From positions 69,811,071 to 69,875,070 of the forward strand of contig CM054183.1 in assembly GCA_028829895.1 (NCBI GenBank): DNA of 64,000 bases. Reading direction: 5' to 3'. Positions 24,831 through 38,027 of the stretch are shown here, one piece after another. This DNA is from Sinotaia quadrata. Lineage: Eukaryota > Mollusca > Gastropoda > Architaenioglossa > Viviparidae. Every line of letters starts with the position of its first letter. Position 1 is the first letter of the stretch. A program made the translations under genes and the position numbers. The notes under the pieces are model-generated. The model made no database searches. It was not told the DNA's origin and was given only the letters and a program-made list of their open reading frames with translations.

Positions 24831-25109
24831 TTAGCACGGCAACGGGTTGACACCACTACTGATAATGTAGTCGCTATCCCCTGTATCTAGAGGGATAGGC
24901 ATATAGAGGTGCTGGTGGCCAGTAAATATGTCCGCAATGGAGTGATTGAAAAATCCCCACTGCAATTCTCTGTGCTGCCATTGTTGGTTTCTTTGGTGTT
25001 GCTGAAGCCATTGTTGTGGTTGCTGTTGTTTTTTCACTTGCGGTGGTGAGCACCATTCTTTATTTCCCCCTGTTTTGTTGTTGGATGGACTTCTGGTGTT
25101 GTTGTTCAT
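24831..25109 (-). other. Gln/Asn-rich open frame of 92 codons, unknown
   Basis: Begins MNNNTRSPSNNKTGG, continues with a Gln/Pro-rich stretch (KKQQQPQQWLQQHQRNQQWQ) and ends SGVNPLPC. An acceptor-like cttgccag lies just upstream on the minus strand. It sits in a GC-richer block. It could be an exon of an unrecognised minus-strand gene or a repeat-derived frame. Confidence 0.22.
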
Positions 25110-25476
25110 GTTGGTGTCTCTGGCAAGGGTGAGAGAGATGGAGCCTCGAGCACCCTTGTGAATTTGTCCAGAATGAAATTGATTTCAGTCTGTTTGTCTG
25201 ATTTCTTAGTGTTGTCTGTTTCCGTCTTTGTTAGTTTTCTTTTGTCTCGATTTTGCTTGTCTGGGTGTTGTTTATTTTATGTTTGTTCTCCCCCCCCCCT
25301 CCTTTTTCGTTATGGTCGTTGCCTGGATTTATTTGTCGTCAGTTACAGTAGTTGGTGTCTGTTTTCTTTTCCTTCTGTCGCAGTTGGAATTTGTGAGAAA
25401 ACCTGTTCTTACTCTTGTTTAAGTCTGGGAGGAGTTGGTTTTCGTTTTTGGTGGTATTTACCACATGGTGCTTGTG

Positions 25477-25860
25477 TTAGATTCCAACTCTCTGGTTGGG
25501 GTGGTTACTGTATGAGTCTTTTGTGTTGATGCAGATGACTTTAATTTGGTGTGCATTTACAGGTAGGGGTTTGAGGGCCAAATTGAGGTTCATAACTTGA
25601 TGTGCATATAAATTTATATGACGAAGTAGATTAACATTGTCCACATTTTTTAACTCTGTCCACACTAGATAACTAAAATTTTTGTGAAGATCTTCGTCTT
25701 CACCGTCACCAGCTATTATATATTCGTAGAGTGTTAGGGTTTCAATCTTTCTGACCCTGTCTTCAGATATAATTGAAATATGTTTCCTATATCCATCTAG
25801 CTCATCTTCTTCAGAATCATCTTCGTCTTTTCTTCCTCTTCTTGCCCTGACAAGAGATTA
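25477..25860 (-). other. Open frame of about 120 codons, acidic, unknown; possible exon
   Basis: On the minus strand the frame is open from a possible acceptor (tctcttgtcag, near 25855) down to the stop at 25477. It reads RGRKDEDDSEEDELDGY, then KIETLTLYEYIIAGDGEDED, then NFSYLVWTELKNVDN and ALKPLPVNAHQIKV. Codon choice and composition look more like real protein than the surroundings. A donor-like GTAAAT lies inside near 25560. I recognise no family. Only its Met-started tail (62 codons) would be found by simple ORF calling. Confidence 0.35.
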
Positions 25861-26114
25861 GAGAGTGGTTTAAGGGCTGATACTCTCTTGACTCGTGTCC
25901 ATGGTAGGTTTAAATGTTGGTAGGCCGATGGATTAAAAAACTGGAGAGAAGGTAAGTGAGCGAACTACCCACCCACCCCTCCAAAAAGTTTCAGAGTTAA
26001 AGTGACAGTAGTCTTATACAGAATAGTTTTTTTTGTGCCTGACGCTAAAACGCGCCCACGCCTGAACGTTCGTTAGGCGGGAATGCACGGTATTAGAGTA
26101 TGGTTGTCGCAACT

Positions 26115-26920
26115 GATAGAAAGACGTAGGCCTATATAGATAGATAAATGTGCTACACAAATAGAGAGAAAGACGTAGGCCTATATAGATAGAAAGACGT
26201 AGGCCTATATAGATAGATAAATGTGCTACACAAATAGAGAGAAAGACGTAGGCCTATATAGATAGATAAATGTGCTACACAAATAGAGAGAAAGACGTAG
26301 GCCTATATAGATAGAAAGACGTAGGCCTATATAGATAGATAAATGTGCTACACAAATAGAGAGAAAGACGTAGGCCTATATAGATAGATAAATGTGCTAC
26401 ACAAATAGAGAGAAAGACGTAGGCCTATATAGATAGATAAATGTGCTACACAAATAGAGAGAAAGACGTAGGCCTATATAGATAGATAAATGTGCTACAC
26501 AAATAGAGAGAAAGACGTAGGCCTATATAGATAGAGAAATGTGCTAGATAGAGGCCTACTGATATAGAGAGAAAGACGTAGGCCTATATAGATAGATAAA
26601 TGTGCTACACAAATAGAGGCCTACTGATATAGAGAGAAAGACGTAGGCCTATATAGATAGATAAATGTGCTACACAAATAGATAGAGGCCTACTGATATA
26701 GAGAGAATGACGTAGGCCTATATAGATAGATAAATGTGCTACACAAATAGATAGGAGGCCTACTGATATAGAGAGAAAGACGTAGGCCTATATAGATAGA
26801 TAAATGTGCTACACAAATAGATAGAGGCCTACTGATATAGAGAGAATGACGTAGGCCTATATAGATAGATAAATGTGCTACACAAATAGATAGGAGGCCT
26901 ACTGATATAGAGAGATAAAT
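26115..26920. repeat. 800-bp tandem array, about 49-bp and about 68-bp interleaved units
   Basis: The core agacgtaggcctatatagat occurs about 15 times. The left part uses a 49-bp unit ending gtgctacacaaatagagag, with some half-units. The right part uses a longer unit with an added aggcctactgatatagag segment. Reverse-strand frames across it are repeat artefacts. Confidence 0.93.
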
Positions 26921-27039
26921 AGGTACACTTCGTAATTGGATAGTAGTTAAGGAATCGATAGAAAGACAGGCAACACGCTTTTCTTCAAAGAACGGGCAGA
27001 GAGAGAACGAGCTCAAGCTATTTGATATAATTCGATACA

Positions 27040-27690
27040 CATAACATGTGTAATCCTGTTTAACACTATACACAAAGTGGCAGAGGTGAACTTGTGCACT
27101 GTAATCCTATTTAACACTACAGGCACAGATACACAGTGACGGATATGAATTTGTGCATTTTAACCGAACTTGTACACTCTAATCCTGTTTGACATATATA
27201 CATATAAACACCGTAATCCTTTCTAACACAGCACACTCGGTACACATGAATATGTGCACTATGATCCTGTTTAACACTATACATATTTATACGGTAATCC
27301 TAACACAGCACATTCGATACGCATGAACATGTGCACTGTAATTCTAACACTTCACACAGAGAGACGGAGATGACCCGAGCACTGCAATCCTGTTTAGCAC
27401 TACAATACACTATAATCTTGTTTTAACACTTCACACAGAGAGACGGAGATGACCCGAGCACTGCAATCCTGTTTAGCACTACAATACACTATAATCTTGT
27501 TTTAACACTTAGCACAAAGTGACGGAGATGACCCGAGCACTGCAATCCTGTTTAGCACTACAATACACTATAATCTTGTTTTAACACTTAGCACAAAGTG
27601 ACGGAGATGACCCGAGCACTGCAATCCTGTTTAGCACTACAATACACTATAATCTTGTTTTAACACTTAGCACAAAGTGACGGAGATGGA
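27040..27690. repeat. Tandem repeat, about 77 bp, four clean copies plus decayed copies
   Basis: Clean units (27345..27690) contain gacggagatgacccgagc and gcaatcctgtttagcac. To the left, 27040..27340, older copies keep only blocks such as taatcctgtttaacac. The array grows in similarity toward the right. Confidence 0.85.
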
Positions 27691-28400
27691 TGATGTGTAA
27701 CCTTCATAATGAATAGTCTGTCTCAATTAAGTACATGAATATCCGCAATTATAAATTGCATTTATTTGTTAATTTTTATTGTTGTTTCTTATTTTTGTTT
27801 ATTTGTTTGGCTTGTGTTGTGACTGACAGGCTGTCTTGTAGGCTATGAGTAGACAGTTCACTGAGGGAAAAACTACTTTAGAACTTTCCTTCATGACATT
27901 TCTTTCAGCTTCGAAATCATCAATCCAAATATTTTTGACTATTTGTTTTCGTGTTTGGTTCCAACAATGTTCATTTCGGCACTATAAACTACCAGTGCAG
28001 TTTCTTGTGACTACGCTGGTTTACCTTGCAAATGTTTTCACATAAATGTCGCAATCAATGATACTTCGTGGCACGTTGTCAAACAGTCGACATGTTCATC
28101 AGCAATCCTGAGATTATTTCGATGTAAACTAAGTAAACTGTGTATACTTTTGCAAGACATTAATGTAACATTTTAGCAATCATACAATATTTCGATACAC
28201 CTGTTATACACAATTTCTGCATTTGCGCTTCTATGTAAATATATATTATTTAAATATTCTAGTACAATTTAAATTACAACAAAAACATTAAAAAAAATAA
28301 ATAATTAAAACGCGCGATTAAGATGATAAGAAAAGAAAAAAAATACTTTTTTCAAGAACTGATTTGATTGGAAGCGAAATATCTAACTCTAAGGCGTCTA

Positions 28401-28912
28401 AGCTATCTAGCAAACTTGATACACCTGCTGGACCCCCTCCCCCACAACTCTTCTCTCTGTCTAGGAGCATTCCACCGAGAAAGCATGAGTTGAAAGTAAT
28501 TAACCCAATCATTTATTAATGATCTATTCATATGGGGTTGATTTTTCCCTTTAGATTTAGAAAAATACCCTAACCCAAACCAAATTTCAGTTTGGGGCAA
28601 GCCATCATTGACCCCTCAGTCAGCACTAAATCGAGCTCAAAAGACTGTATGCTGTACTCAGTAATTACGACAGCTGATAATAGTGGAATGCGTTGGCAGT
28701 ACAAGAAACAAAATATAGAATTTGAGCGCTATCCTCTAAGCTGAATGCTACTGACTTGCTTTACTCTGACGAACACCGGACGACCTCGTATTGTTGCGTA
28801 GCGAGATCTGGGAGAGGCGGTAAATATGATTTGTAAAGATCCTTGGTTTCGACCCAAACGGCATTCCGTCCGAAGCGTTGATGGGCAGGTAACTCTGAGA
28901 GATTAATAAAAA
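28401..28912 (+). promoter_or_regulatory. Presumed CWH43 promoter and 5' UTR
   Basis: A less AT-rich stretch directly before the CWH43 start codon. I see no TATA box or clear initiator. A TAA lies in frame 3 codons before the ATG, which fixes the CDS start at or after 28913 on an unspliced 5' leader. Minus-strand frames here are judged to be shadows. Confidence 0.35.
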
Positions 28913-29060
28913 ATGGAAGGGGAACTCAAACACGCTATGGCTGGATCAGCTAAGACAACTGAATTAGAGCACAAAAAGAGTTCATCAAAACAAAAATCAG
29001 ATAAAAAAAATAACTTCAATGATGTTAATCTACGCATGATACTCAGGGATTTGATCAATG
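28913..29060 (+). CDS. CWH43: CWH43 exon 1
   Basis: Starts [17 protein letters not shown] and ends [11 protein letters not shown] plus one base before GTGAGG. The last residues align with the LWREILLESLL start of the human protein, so the first 35 or so residues are an extra Lys-rich extension. In-frame TAA just upstream. The link to exon 2 rests on phase and homology. Confidence 0.85.
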
Positions 29061-32000
29061 GTGAGGAAACTGTGTCTTTTAGCCTTCTTTTCGACTGACA
29101 TTTTTAGTTTTGTCTTAGCGACACTTTCAGATTCATGCGGCTTAGTAAAGAGCATTATGATTATCAAACGCAGCCTTTCTTAGCATTTCTTTTTTTTTTT
29201 TTTTTAGTTTTTACCCAGAAGAAATAATTCCAGGTCTCAGGGACTCCCAGCATAAAAAAATATTATATCTACAGCTCAGATACGCCAGTGTGATCAGTAC
29301 GTTGTAGATATAAAAATTATAATAATCTAATAATAATTCATTAATTGTCAATTCTCTTTTGAATAGAGTAGGCCTATATATTTCTGTGGATCTATTTTGA
29401 CCAACTTACTAGCTTACTCTTTTTGTTTGGTTCCCCCCTCTCCCCAAAGATGATATCAGTTATAATGCAAGTCAGTTTTGTAGGTGGAAGAATCTTCAGT
29501 TTTTTCTTTCTTTTAAAAATAAATTTACTACTTGATTTTTAATTAATTTTAACCTTATCTGAGTAGGTCTAAAACTTGTAAAATGTTGATGAGGTATGGT
29601 TTGTGTTATATGGTATGTGTTATATGGTATGTGCAAGAGTAATTTTTTCTGTGTTTAAAAATGACCTTTTACTTTGTCTAGTCAGCCTTTCTTGGGGGAG
29701 GTAGTGGAGCCACATAATGACATATGTTTAGCTTACCTATTTTTTAAAAAAAAAATTAAACTCTTTTCCATTCATAAATTGTAAAAACTCAAAAGGCAAA
29801 CAATGAATTTCTGATAAATCAGTGGTTTAAGTCAAAATGGGATTTATTTTTTTTCTAATGATAGGCTTGGTAGATTTAATTTAAACAAACTACAAAGGTT
29901 GTAAATTGATTTCAATTAATAATAATATTTAAAACATGGAAAATTTATTAACAATGTTGAAGAGTAAAGTTACTATTTGAAGCAACATGAAAAGTTAAAA
30001 ATATAGCCTAAGACAATTTTATAAATTAAAGACTTAAATAACCAGTTTCATACTGAGTGATATGATGAAGTTCAAATACTATATTACTTAGTATATAGGC
30101 CTAGCAGTGACAAAAATGTTATACAAATGTATTAGTAATTTGGGAGGGAGCAGCTGATATCATCAGCCTATCATCCTCCCCTCCATGTAATCAGTGCTCA
30201 CCAATTATCAGTGGCCTTCCATATACCAATTACCATGTCAGAAACTGAAATGGCCTCAAGCAGATGAAAGACCTCTTACAATATTGCTAATCAGGCTGCT
30301 TGGTCACTGCCCTCCAATGCAAGTGCGAGCATTGCACAGTGCGCAAAGTTAAAAAAAAATCACTGTTAATTTTTTGTAAAATGGTCTAAAGGAATTTACT
30401 GTATAATGTCTTTAAATCAGAATTGAAATTTAAATACCATTATCAGTATGATATTATTATTAATAACTAAATAAGAATACTGCAGTGAATGCACTGAGTT
30501 CATGGTCAAATATTTTTAATTCAGAATATTACTAATTATATCTGTCAAGTGTCATTAATCATATTTATTTATATATGGATGTTGTATATTCTATTTTCTG
30601 TTGATTAGTTTTGTATTTATACTGTATAATAATAATGACCCCATTACCACATTCTCACATCTTTCCTTAGCCAGTGAGAGGAAAACTTTGTGCTACTAAG
30701 TACTATATTGAAACTTAATAGCCATTCAAACTTTATGTGATCTTGACATCATGGTATTAAAGATAAAAACTTTAAATATTTGGACCCACATAGTATGTTT
30801 TGCCAGTTTCAGTGTATGTATAATTATATATTATGTTAATATTTAATGTTTGGGCTTTTGAATTTTTTGTTAGATGCTTCAAAATAAATAAAAAATAATG
30901 TCTCATTCTTATTTTAAGCATACCATTTTTTAGAAATGAAAAAAGTAATAACTTTAAAATCAGATTGTTGAAATAGTTATATTCATTTATTTTTCCTGTA
31001 CATACACTTTTTATGATTATTATTTTTTGTCAGTAATGATAAAACTTGATTTTATTACACATATGTTTATGGTATGTTTTTATTTTATATTTAAAATAAT
31101 TAGGATTATTCTTTCAAATTCCTTTACCTAGTAACTGTTGTTTTTTTAACAGGGTATGTTTTCTGGAATATATTCCAAGGCTTGACACCAATGAATTGAT
31201 TCTTTTGCTTAAGTGACTAAACTACTATTTTTGTTAACAGGTTACATTTTTTGGAGTATATTCCAAGGTTTGGCACCAATGATATGGTTCTATCCATTGA
31301 ATGAACTGGAAATCTCTGGCTATGAGGCATTTGCAGGCTTATGGCTTCTGCCCATTGTCTGTTGCATCCCTGGATTGCTAAATTTGATACAGAATCGCTG
31401 GTTCTTAGGACTTCTACGTCTAATATCTGTGGCATCCCTTGCGTCATTTCAGTCACCAAGCACTTTGTCACGACTTATCATTCTTGCCATAGGTGCAGGT
31501 GTCTCAATGTTAGTGTTAACAGCAACACTGTTTAGTCCGAGCTCTAGAATCAGGTGAGACTTCTAAATTAGATATAAATTCACTTGTGTGTACTTTGTCA
31601 CAAAATCACACAGCTTTCTGATTATTGCAGTGGTAGAAGCAACAAAACAGTAAACTCATCTTGAGCCATTTTTTTTTTAATTTTTACTGAATCTCCCAGT
31701 TTACTGATTTATAAAAACCACTAAGGCATGGTAGATGTGAGAAGTATCTACCCCATTATGTAAGTGTAAGGAATCACAGCACTCTGTTGATGTATGGTGA
31801 CAAAGCGTGCTGATGATATTGTAGAATTTCTGGTACAAGGAAGTTACTGGAAATTGCTACAATTGTTGTTCTGCTTGAGGGAGCTAATATGGAGGAGTGC
31901 CCAAGTTATCCTTGAGAAAATAGCGGCTCATCAATATGCAAGTGAAATGTGTGACACTGACAATTCCATTGGGACAATAAGCTTGTGACTTTGTTATGAA

Positions 32001-35000
32001 AGTGTGCAAAGACTATTGAAGAATATTGAGGCTTTACCTAGACAAGGTTACATACAAACTATTATCACTATAATCTCATAAAATTTTTGTTCTCTGATAA
32101 GAAATTACCCTGTTTTTTATTACATTTATACCGATACTTATTTGTTGAATCATGTGTTAGCAAATAAGACTATATAAACTTCAAAACTGTTTGAACATGA
32201 ATCATGGAAATATTGATGCCAAATAATCTTTTATTTGTATTTGCTATATGTATATTTGATTGTTGATTAAATAAATTTATTGTTAAATTTATTGACCTTC
32301 TTACCCATACTGATAACTGTATGTTGGAGAAGAAAGTGGATGGATGGGGGCTTGCTAAATATAGATTAAAATATGGATTTATCTTCTCTTTTAGTAAGAA
32401 GTTTTCCACCTATGGAAATATTGTATGATGGTAAATGTTTGTCATTAATGTTATGGAAGAGAGAAAACGTTTACACTGCAGCACCCTTATATTTGCCAAG
32501 TGCTAGAGAATTATTAATAGCATAAATTAAGATTCTCTTGACTTGTAATTAGTTATGGATGATAAATTAATAATAATAATCATAACCATTAACTAGGTGA
32601 GTTCATTGCACATTAATTTCTACAAGTTTATGATAAATGCAAATTCATTTGATATTAGGTTGTTACAATCATATTATGCCTGCGGTAAAGAAATATTCAT
32701 CTGACAGAAAATTAACTTGATTTGAATGTTTATAAATACTCACACTAAATAGGTTTTTAGTTGTACTTAATGGTGAAATATAGCTTTCACATAGAACTCA
32801 TTATCACATCAAAACAAAAGACACTACCTTTCATTTTCTATTTCAGCTGGTATCATTTCAGTACTTTTATATAAATAAATATGCCTTTCTCCGCTGTTTA
32901 CCATGTAACATACTGCTACTTAAAAAAAAAATCTCAATGAGGCCATGGGGAATTGTTTTTTAACTGATCAAGAAGAAAACAGATATGGGAAGCTCGATAC
33001 CAAGGGGGAAAAAAAAAGACTTTTATGTTCTGTTTCAGTCTTATTTTTAAATTTTATGTAAAACAAAAAAAATTAATGTAGTCTTACTATTTTGCACTGT
33101 TTATTCATTAAAATCATGCAATTAATCAATACCACAACAGCTTCAAAATTAACTGTAGTTTCAATCATAAGTACCGAAAAATATAGATCTTATCATAATT
33201 ATTCCTTTTTATAATCCTAATAAAATTATATTATGTTAAGATGTATTTCAATTATCTATTTGCTTTTATAATATTAACACATTTATTTAAACAAAATAAA
33301 AGAATGTTAAAAATTTCTGTTTCAAAGTGTTCTTATGCTTTTCCACTTGGCCATATTTTCAGACCATTTAATCAGTTGCTATGGTGAAAAAAATTCCTAT
33401 ATGTTAAAAGTGGATTTAATGCATTATCACTAAAAAGTAAAAACCTGTCAGTATAACTAAAGATGGTGAGTAGAGACACTTCAGCAGTGAGAGTAGAGCA
33501 AAAAATAAAGATGTTAAAACATAAGTAGAGCAGCGACAGAGTTTTTAAGTAATCAAGTTAAACAACTTTTACAATCATTAAAACTTGTATGTGCATTATT
33601 CTTTGTAATAATTATTGGAGTAAGTCTTAATTTTTGGAGCCTAGTAGTGGACTTTTATTGTTTTTCATTGAAACTTTTCTTTTTATATTTTTTAAAAACT
33701 TAAAACCATGACATTGCAATTGTGTTCTTCTTTTAAATCATAGTTATGAGTGTAATAATGGACTGTGTATTGTTTATGTTAGAACTGGGCCTTTGCAATT
33801 GTATTATTCTTGTAAATTTTAATTATTGGAGTCTAATAATGATTTTGTATTGCTTAGAATTTAAACTGAGCCTTGTAATTTATTATTCTTGTAAGTCTTA
33901 ATTATTGGAATATGTATTGTTTTTCAGATGTCAGACATATTGGAGTCTAATACTAGGCCTATTTGCATTTTTAACAAGTCGGATATGGTTTGTTTCATTT
34001 GTTCCAACATGGTGGAATGACCAGACTAACTCTGTTGTCATTGCTTTGGGTACTGTTGCAGTGTTGGACCAGATAATCTCAGGTATACATATTTTTTAAC
34101 TGACTTCTATACACTATATTAGTATATATACTACACATATACACTATATACTACATTTGCCTTCAAACCTAAATTGAAAGCAACCATGGTAGATAATAAG
34201 CAAAACAAACCTACTTCAATGGAAGATTGTAATGTTGTGTGAGACACTAGAACATGTTTACAAAATAATTTTACTAAAAATTGTGAAGATAAGCAGATGA
34301 AATTCTCTATCAGAACTTCAAAAATAGTTTTAAAATTTCTGCAGTGGAGGAATATACAGTATTCAGTCTTACCTCATATTGTGGTAAAAAATAGCTCAGG
34401 CAAAATTATGGCTTTTTGATTATCAATATGTCTTCTCTGAAATGGTAACAACCTACCTATTCAGGTCTGGAATATATAAAGATACTGATTCTTGAAATCT
34501 CTCCCATTCCCCTGTACTTTCAGGTCAGGTAAAATGATGAAAAGCAAGTAGTGTGCATTGGCCAGTCCGACAAAATACTGCTCTTCTGGCCATGTTTGCC
34601 TTGCAAATGTGCTTCTAGATCTTTCAAGGGGTTGGGGGGGGGGGGGGTGAGAAATAATGTGCCTAGTCTGCTACAGTAACAGTACAGAGTAAGTACTGAG
34701 GAGTCATTGAGTGATTGACTTAGATTTCTCCACACATGCACGCACACACACATGCGCACGCATGCATGCACACAACCATCCGTCATCATGCATTGATATT
34801 CAGTGTTGGTAGGTACCATCTAGTGAGCGAAAATGATTAACAGTGACAAATGATTTGATTTAGAAACCCTGGTTGATGATCATGTGATAAACATAAAGAC
34901 TTAATCTGTCTAATAAGTCTGATTCTCCTTGGAGATTGAGTGTGTGTGTGTATTGTGTGATACCGATAGTTCAAAGACATAAAATATAACAACACAGATT

Positions 35001-37982
35001 GCCTTTAGCACTAGCAGATTTGCAACAGAAAGTGAGCATGAGTATCCCACATCATTTCAAAATAACAGATGTGCCACAAATATGCGTAAGGCAGTAGATA
35101 GGTGGACTGAAATAAGGGGATGGCAGAAATATTATCAATGGTCATGGATATACTTGCGCAATATTTACTTATGTTGTATATTTTGAAAATTATCCTCTAG
35201 ATCTATTTACACAATATGTACTGATATTACAGACTTTGAAAATGATTCTGTAAAGAATCCAAACAATATTGGTTTGATGGGAGATCCAGGCTTAATATTT
35301 ATTAGTACAACTTCAGACCACCTGAATGTTTTTCAGACATTTTTGGGGGGTTGATAGTTTTATTAGCTATCTTTTATACAAACATTTATGCACAAAAGAA
35401 TAACTGAAAGGAATCTAAATATTCCACAATTTGTACTTTTATGATGACTATTTTTAATTAAAACTATTTTTTTAAAAGCAAATGTATCATAAGCTGGAAT
35501 CGCCCACTTTTGAGACAAACTAGTCTGAGTCCAAACTTGTCATGCTCAGAAAAAGATTGCTGACTAGTCTGCAGCTCATTTATTTCAATGATTGCACTCA
35601 TTTTCCAGAAGACAGCTAGGACTGTTAAGATGGACTTTATAAAATTAGATTTGTGACCTCTAGAAAAATTTTAGAAAATGTGCATTTTGTTACATTTATA
35701 TGGACGAAAGTATTCTACTGTGGAAAGGAATACTTAGTGCATCCATTCATGGAACTAAGTATGTTATCAAGATTTTCTTGTGTTGTGCATCAATTGGCAC
35801 TGTCATAGGAGAAGGATACTGTACTTGTTTTAAGATTTCTCTGAAAAAAGATGACCCATCATCTGATAAAAAACATTGTTTCTGTTTCTTCTTGTCAGTG
35901 TATATTGATGTAGATGGCTTTGCCACCTTTGGACAAAGGTTATCTTGTCTACATTGACGTTTGAGGCTGTTGATTTTACTGTCTAAAAATACTCATACCT
36001 GTGGTAAGGTAAATTGATAGACGTGTTCCAACAGATTTGCAGAATAAAACTAAGTGATTCTTTTGCAAATAAAAGTATACAGTATTTAATGAAGACAGTA
36101 TTTATGCAATCTTAAATCTTGTACAGAATTTTATCAGGTGTATTACATATTCTGAGTCAGGACATTACAGTAAGTCATTCTGTAATAAGTTAAGACATTT
36201 TATGCAGTATTTAGCCATCTCAGTTTTGTGTTAAGCACATTTATCACTCATCCAGTGACCAGCCTATTTTCCCATTAAAAGTAGACTTTCAAAAACTGTT
36301 AAAGTTAGCATAAAAATTGCAGCCTTTGGAGGTGCACCTATTGATTTTTCTCTCTCTCGAATATCAGGTGCTGATGAAATAGAGAAGGAAACAGAGCCAT
36401 TGGAAACTTCATCACAACCCTTTTGGATATCAGCAGCTCTAGGTTTTGGGAGCCTAATGTTCTTGACACACTGGTGCTTTGGAGAGGTGTCACTTATCAC
36501 ACGTTGGGTTGTCAAGGGTTATCCAGACCATGGTCCACTGCCAAATACTTGGGGGTTAGAAGATTTTTTTCATTTTTGCTTTTAGGAGTCTAAAGAGAAA
36601 TTGATTGCCATGATTATATGTACAAATATGACTGAGTCTTAAAAATATTTAGTGACCTCTCATACGATCATCAATCCAAATAAGGATTCATAAGATTTGA
36701 TTACTGTATATAATACTGGATTGCTAACAAATTTCTTTTAAAAAACCCAAAAATAATTGGTGTTTGGAGTAAAACCCCAGAGATTCAGTACTTTAACATT
36801 TTATGATATAATTTAAGATAAATACATTCAACAATTTCAACATTTATTAGACAGATTTGCTTTTGCATTGTCAATGATTTCTTTAGCCAAGCTATGACCT
36901 AGATAAATACAAGGAATAAAATTTGTTTTATATTGTCACTATTGTAGTCATATACCTAAAGCTTTAGGTTGACCAAAATAAATAAATGAAATATAGGATT
37001 GCATTTTTGATATAAATAACCCTAACTTATTAATCTAAATCCTTTTATTAAAATAATCTTAGAACTCTCATCTGAATCCTTTTATTAAAATAGCCCTAAC
37101 CCAACCTGAATCTTGTTTTTCAAATAATCCTAACTCTTATCAGAACCCTTATCTTTACCTTAAACCTTCTCTGTCCAAGAGAAATATTTTCCTCTTTAAA
37201 AAAATAGCAGTAGAACACACACCCAAAAAACAGCCATCAACCCTAGCAATTATTGGCAAAAAGGATGTCATAGTAACAACCAACAACCCCAGCAAATACT
37301 GGAAAAAAAATAATGCCTTAGCAACAGCTATTCATATATAGATCTTTGCTTATATTCATTGTTTATAGATCTTTGTGTGTGTGTTTTGTGTAGAGATCTG
37401 TGCTTTTTTGTATAGAAAAAGTCGGTGTTTGCATGAATTCTAACACCAGCAGTTATAATGCATGAATTGTAAAAACAGCAGATTTTATGATGGTTTGTAT
37501 CAGTAGCAAATGTTTTCATGGTTTGTATCAGGAGCAGATTTTATCCCCATGATTTGTATCAGTAGCAGATTTAATGCATGGTTTATATCAGTAGCAGATT
37601 TAATGCATGGTTTGTATCAGTAGCAGATTTAATGCATGGTTTGTATCAGTAGCAGATTTTATGCATGGTTTGTATCAGTAGCAGATTTTATGCATGGTTT
37701 GTATCAGTAGCAGATTTTGTGTTTGGGTTTGCATCAATAGCCGCATATCTGTCAACATTTTCACATTTTGAGGGAGTAACCAAAATTTTTGCCAAATCTT
37801 CTGTTTCTCTCAAAATGCTTTAAAATTGTTGTGATTCTTCTATATTAAAAAATTTTCATCTCCCCCCCCAGCCAACAACAAAAAAAAATGATTTGTGCAG
37901 ATGACTTTATTTTTATTTAAATTTTTATTTAAATGCTTTGCTTAAAAGGAAAAATATTTTAATTGAAAAGTTAAAGCAATTA

Positions 37983-38027
<45 letters not shown>

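Larger units (their letters stand above)
17819..28400. other. Intergenic interval between SMIM20 and CWH43
   Basis: 10.6 kb with repeats at 17910..18420, the hAT relic at 19149..20135, an exon-like minus-strand segment at 22113..22193, a gag-like scrap at 24057..24257, a GC-richer block at 24540..25900 with two minus-strand open frames, and large tandem arrays at 26115..26920 and 27345..27690. No gene with a recognised product was found. Confidence 0.5.

Noticed and set aside
25158..25529. 123-codon Phe/Cys/Leu/Ser-rich plus-strand frame
   Set aside because: Composition is that of translated T-rich antisense DNA; the minus strand at 25477..25860 looks more protein-like.
26690..27073. 127-codon minus-strand frame with repeating LSIYIGLR and similar words
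   Set aside because: It is a translation of the tandem array at 26115..26920; the periodicity is that of the DNA repeat.
26115..27690. Direct-repeat arrays considered as CRISPR
   Set aside because: Units are contiguous without unique spacers, no cas genes are present, and the DNA is from an animal with introns.
28403..28933. Minus-strand frames upstream of CWH43 (61-65 codons)
   Set aside because: No conserved motif; they overlap the presumed promoter and each other in different frames.
30140..30340. Possible SINE in CWH43 intron 1
   Set aside because: No internal promoter boxes, tail or flanking duplication could be shown by eye.
31794..31988. 64-codon plus-strand frame in CWH43 intron 2
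   Set aside because: No motif, no splice signals suited to the gene's phase, and no family recognised.
36264..36515. 83-codon minus-strand frame over CWH43 exon 4
   Set aside because: Antisense of a conserved exon.
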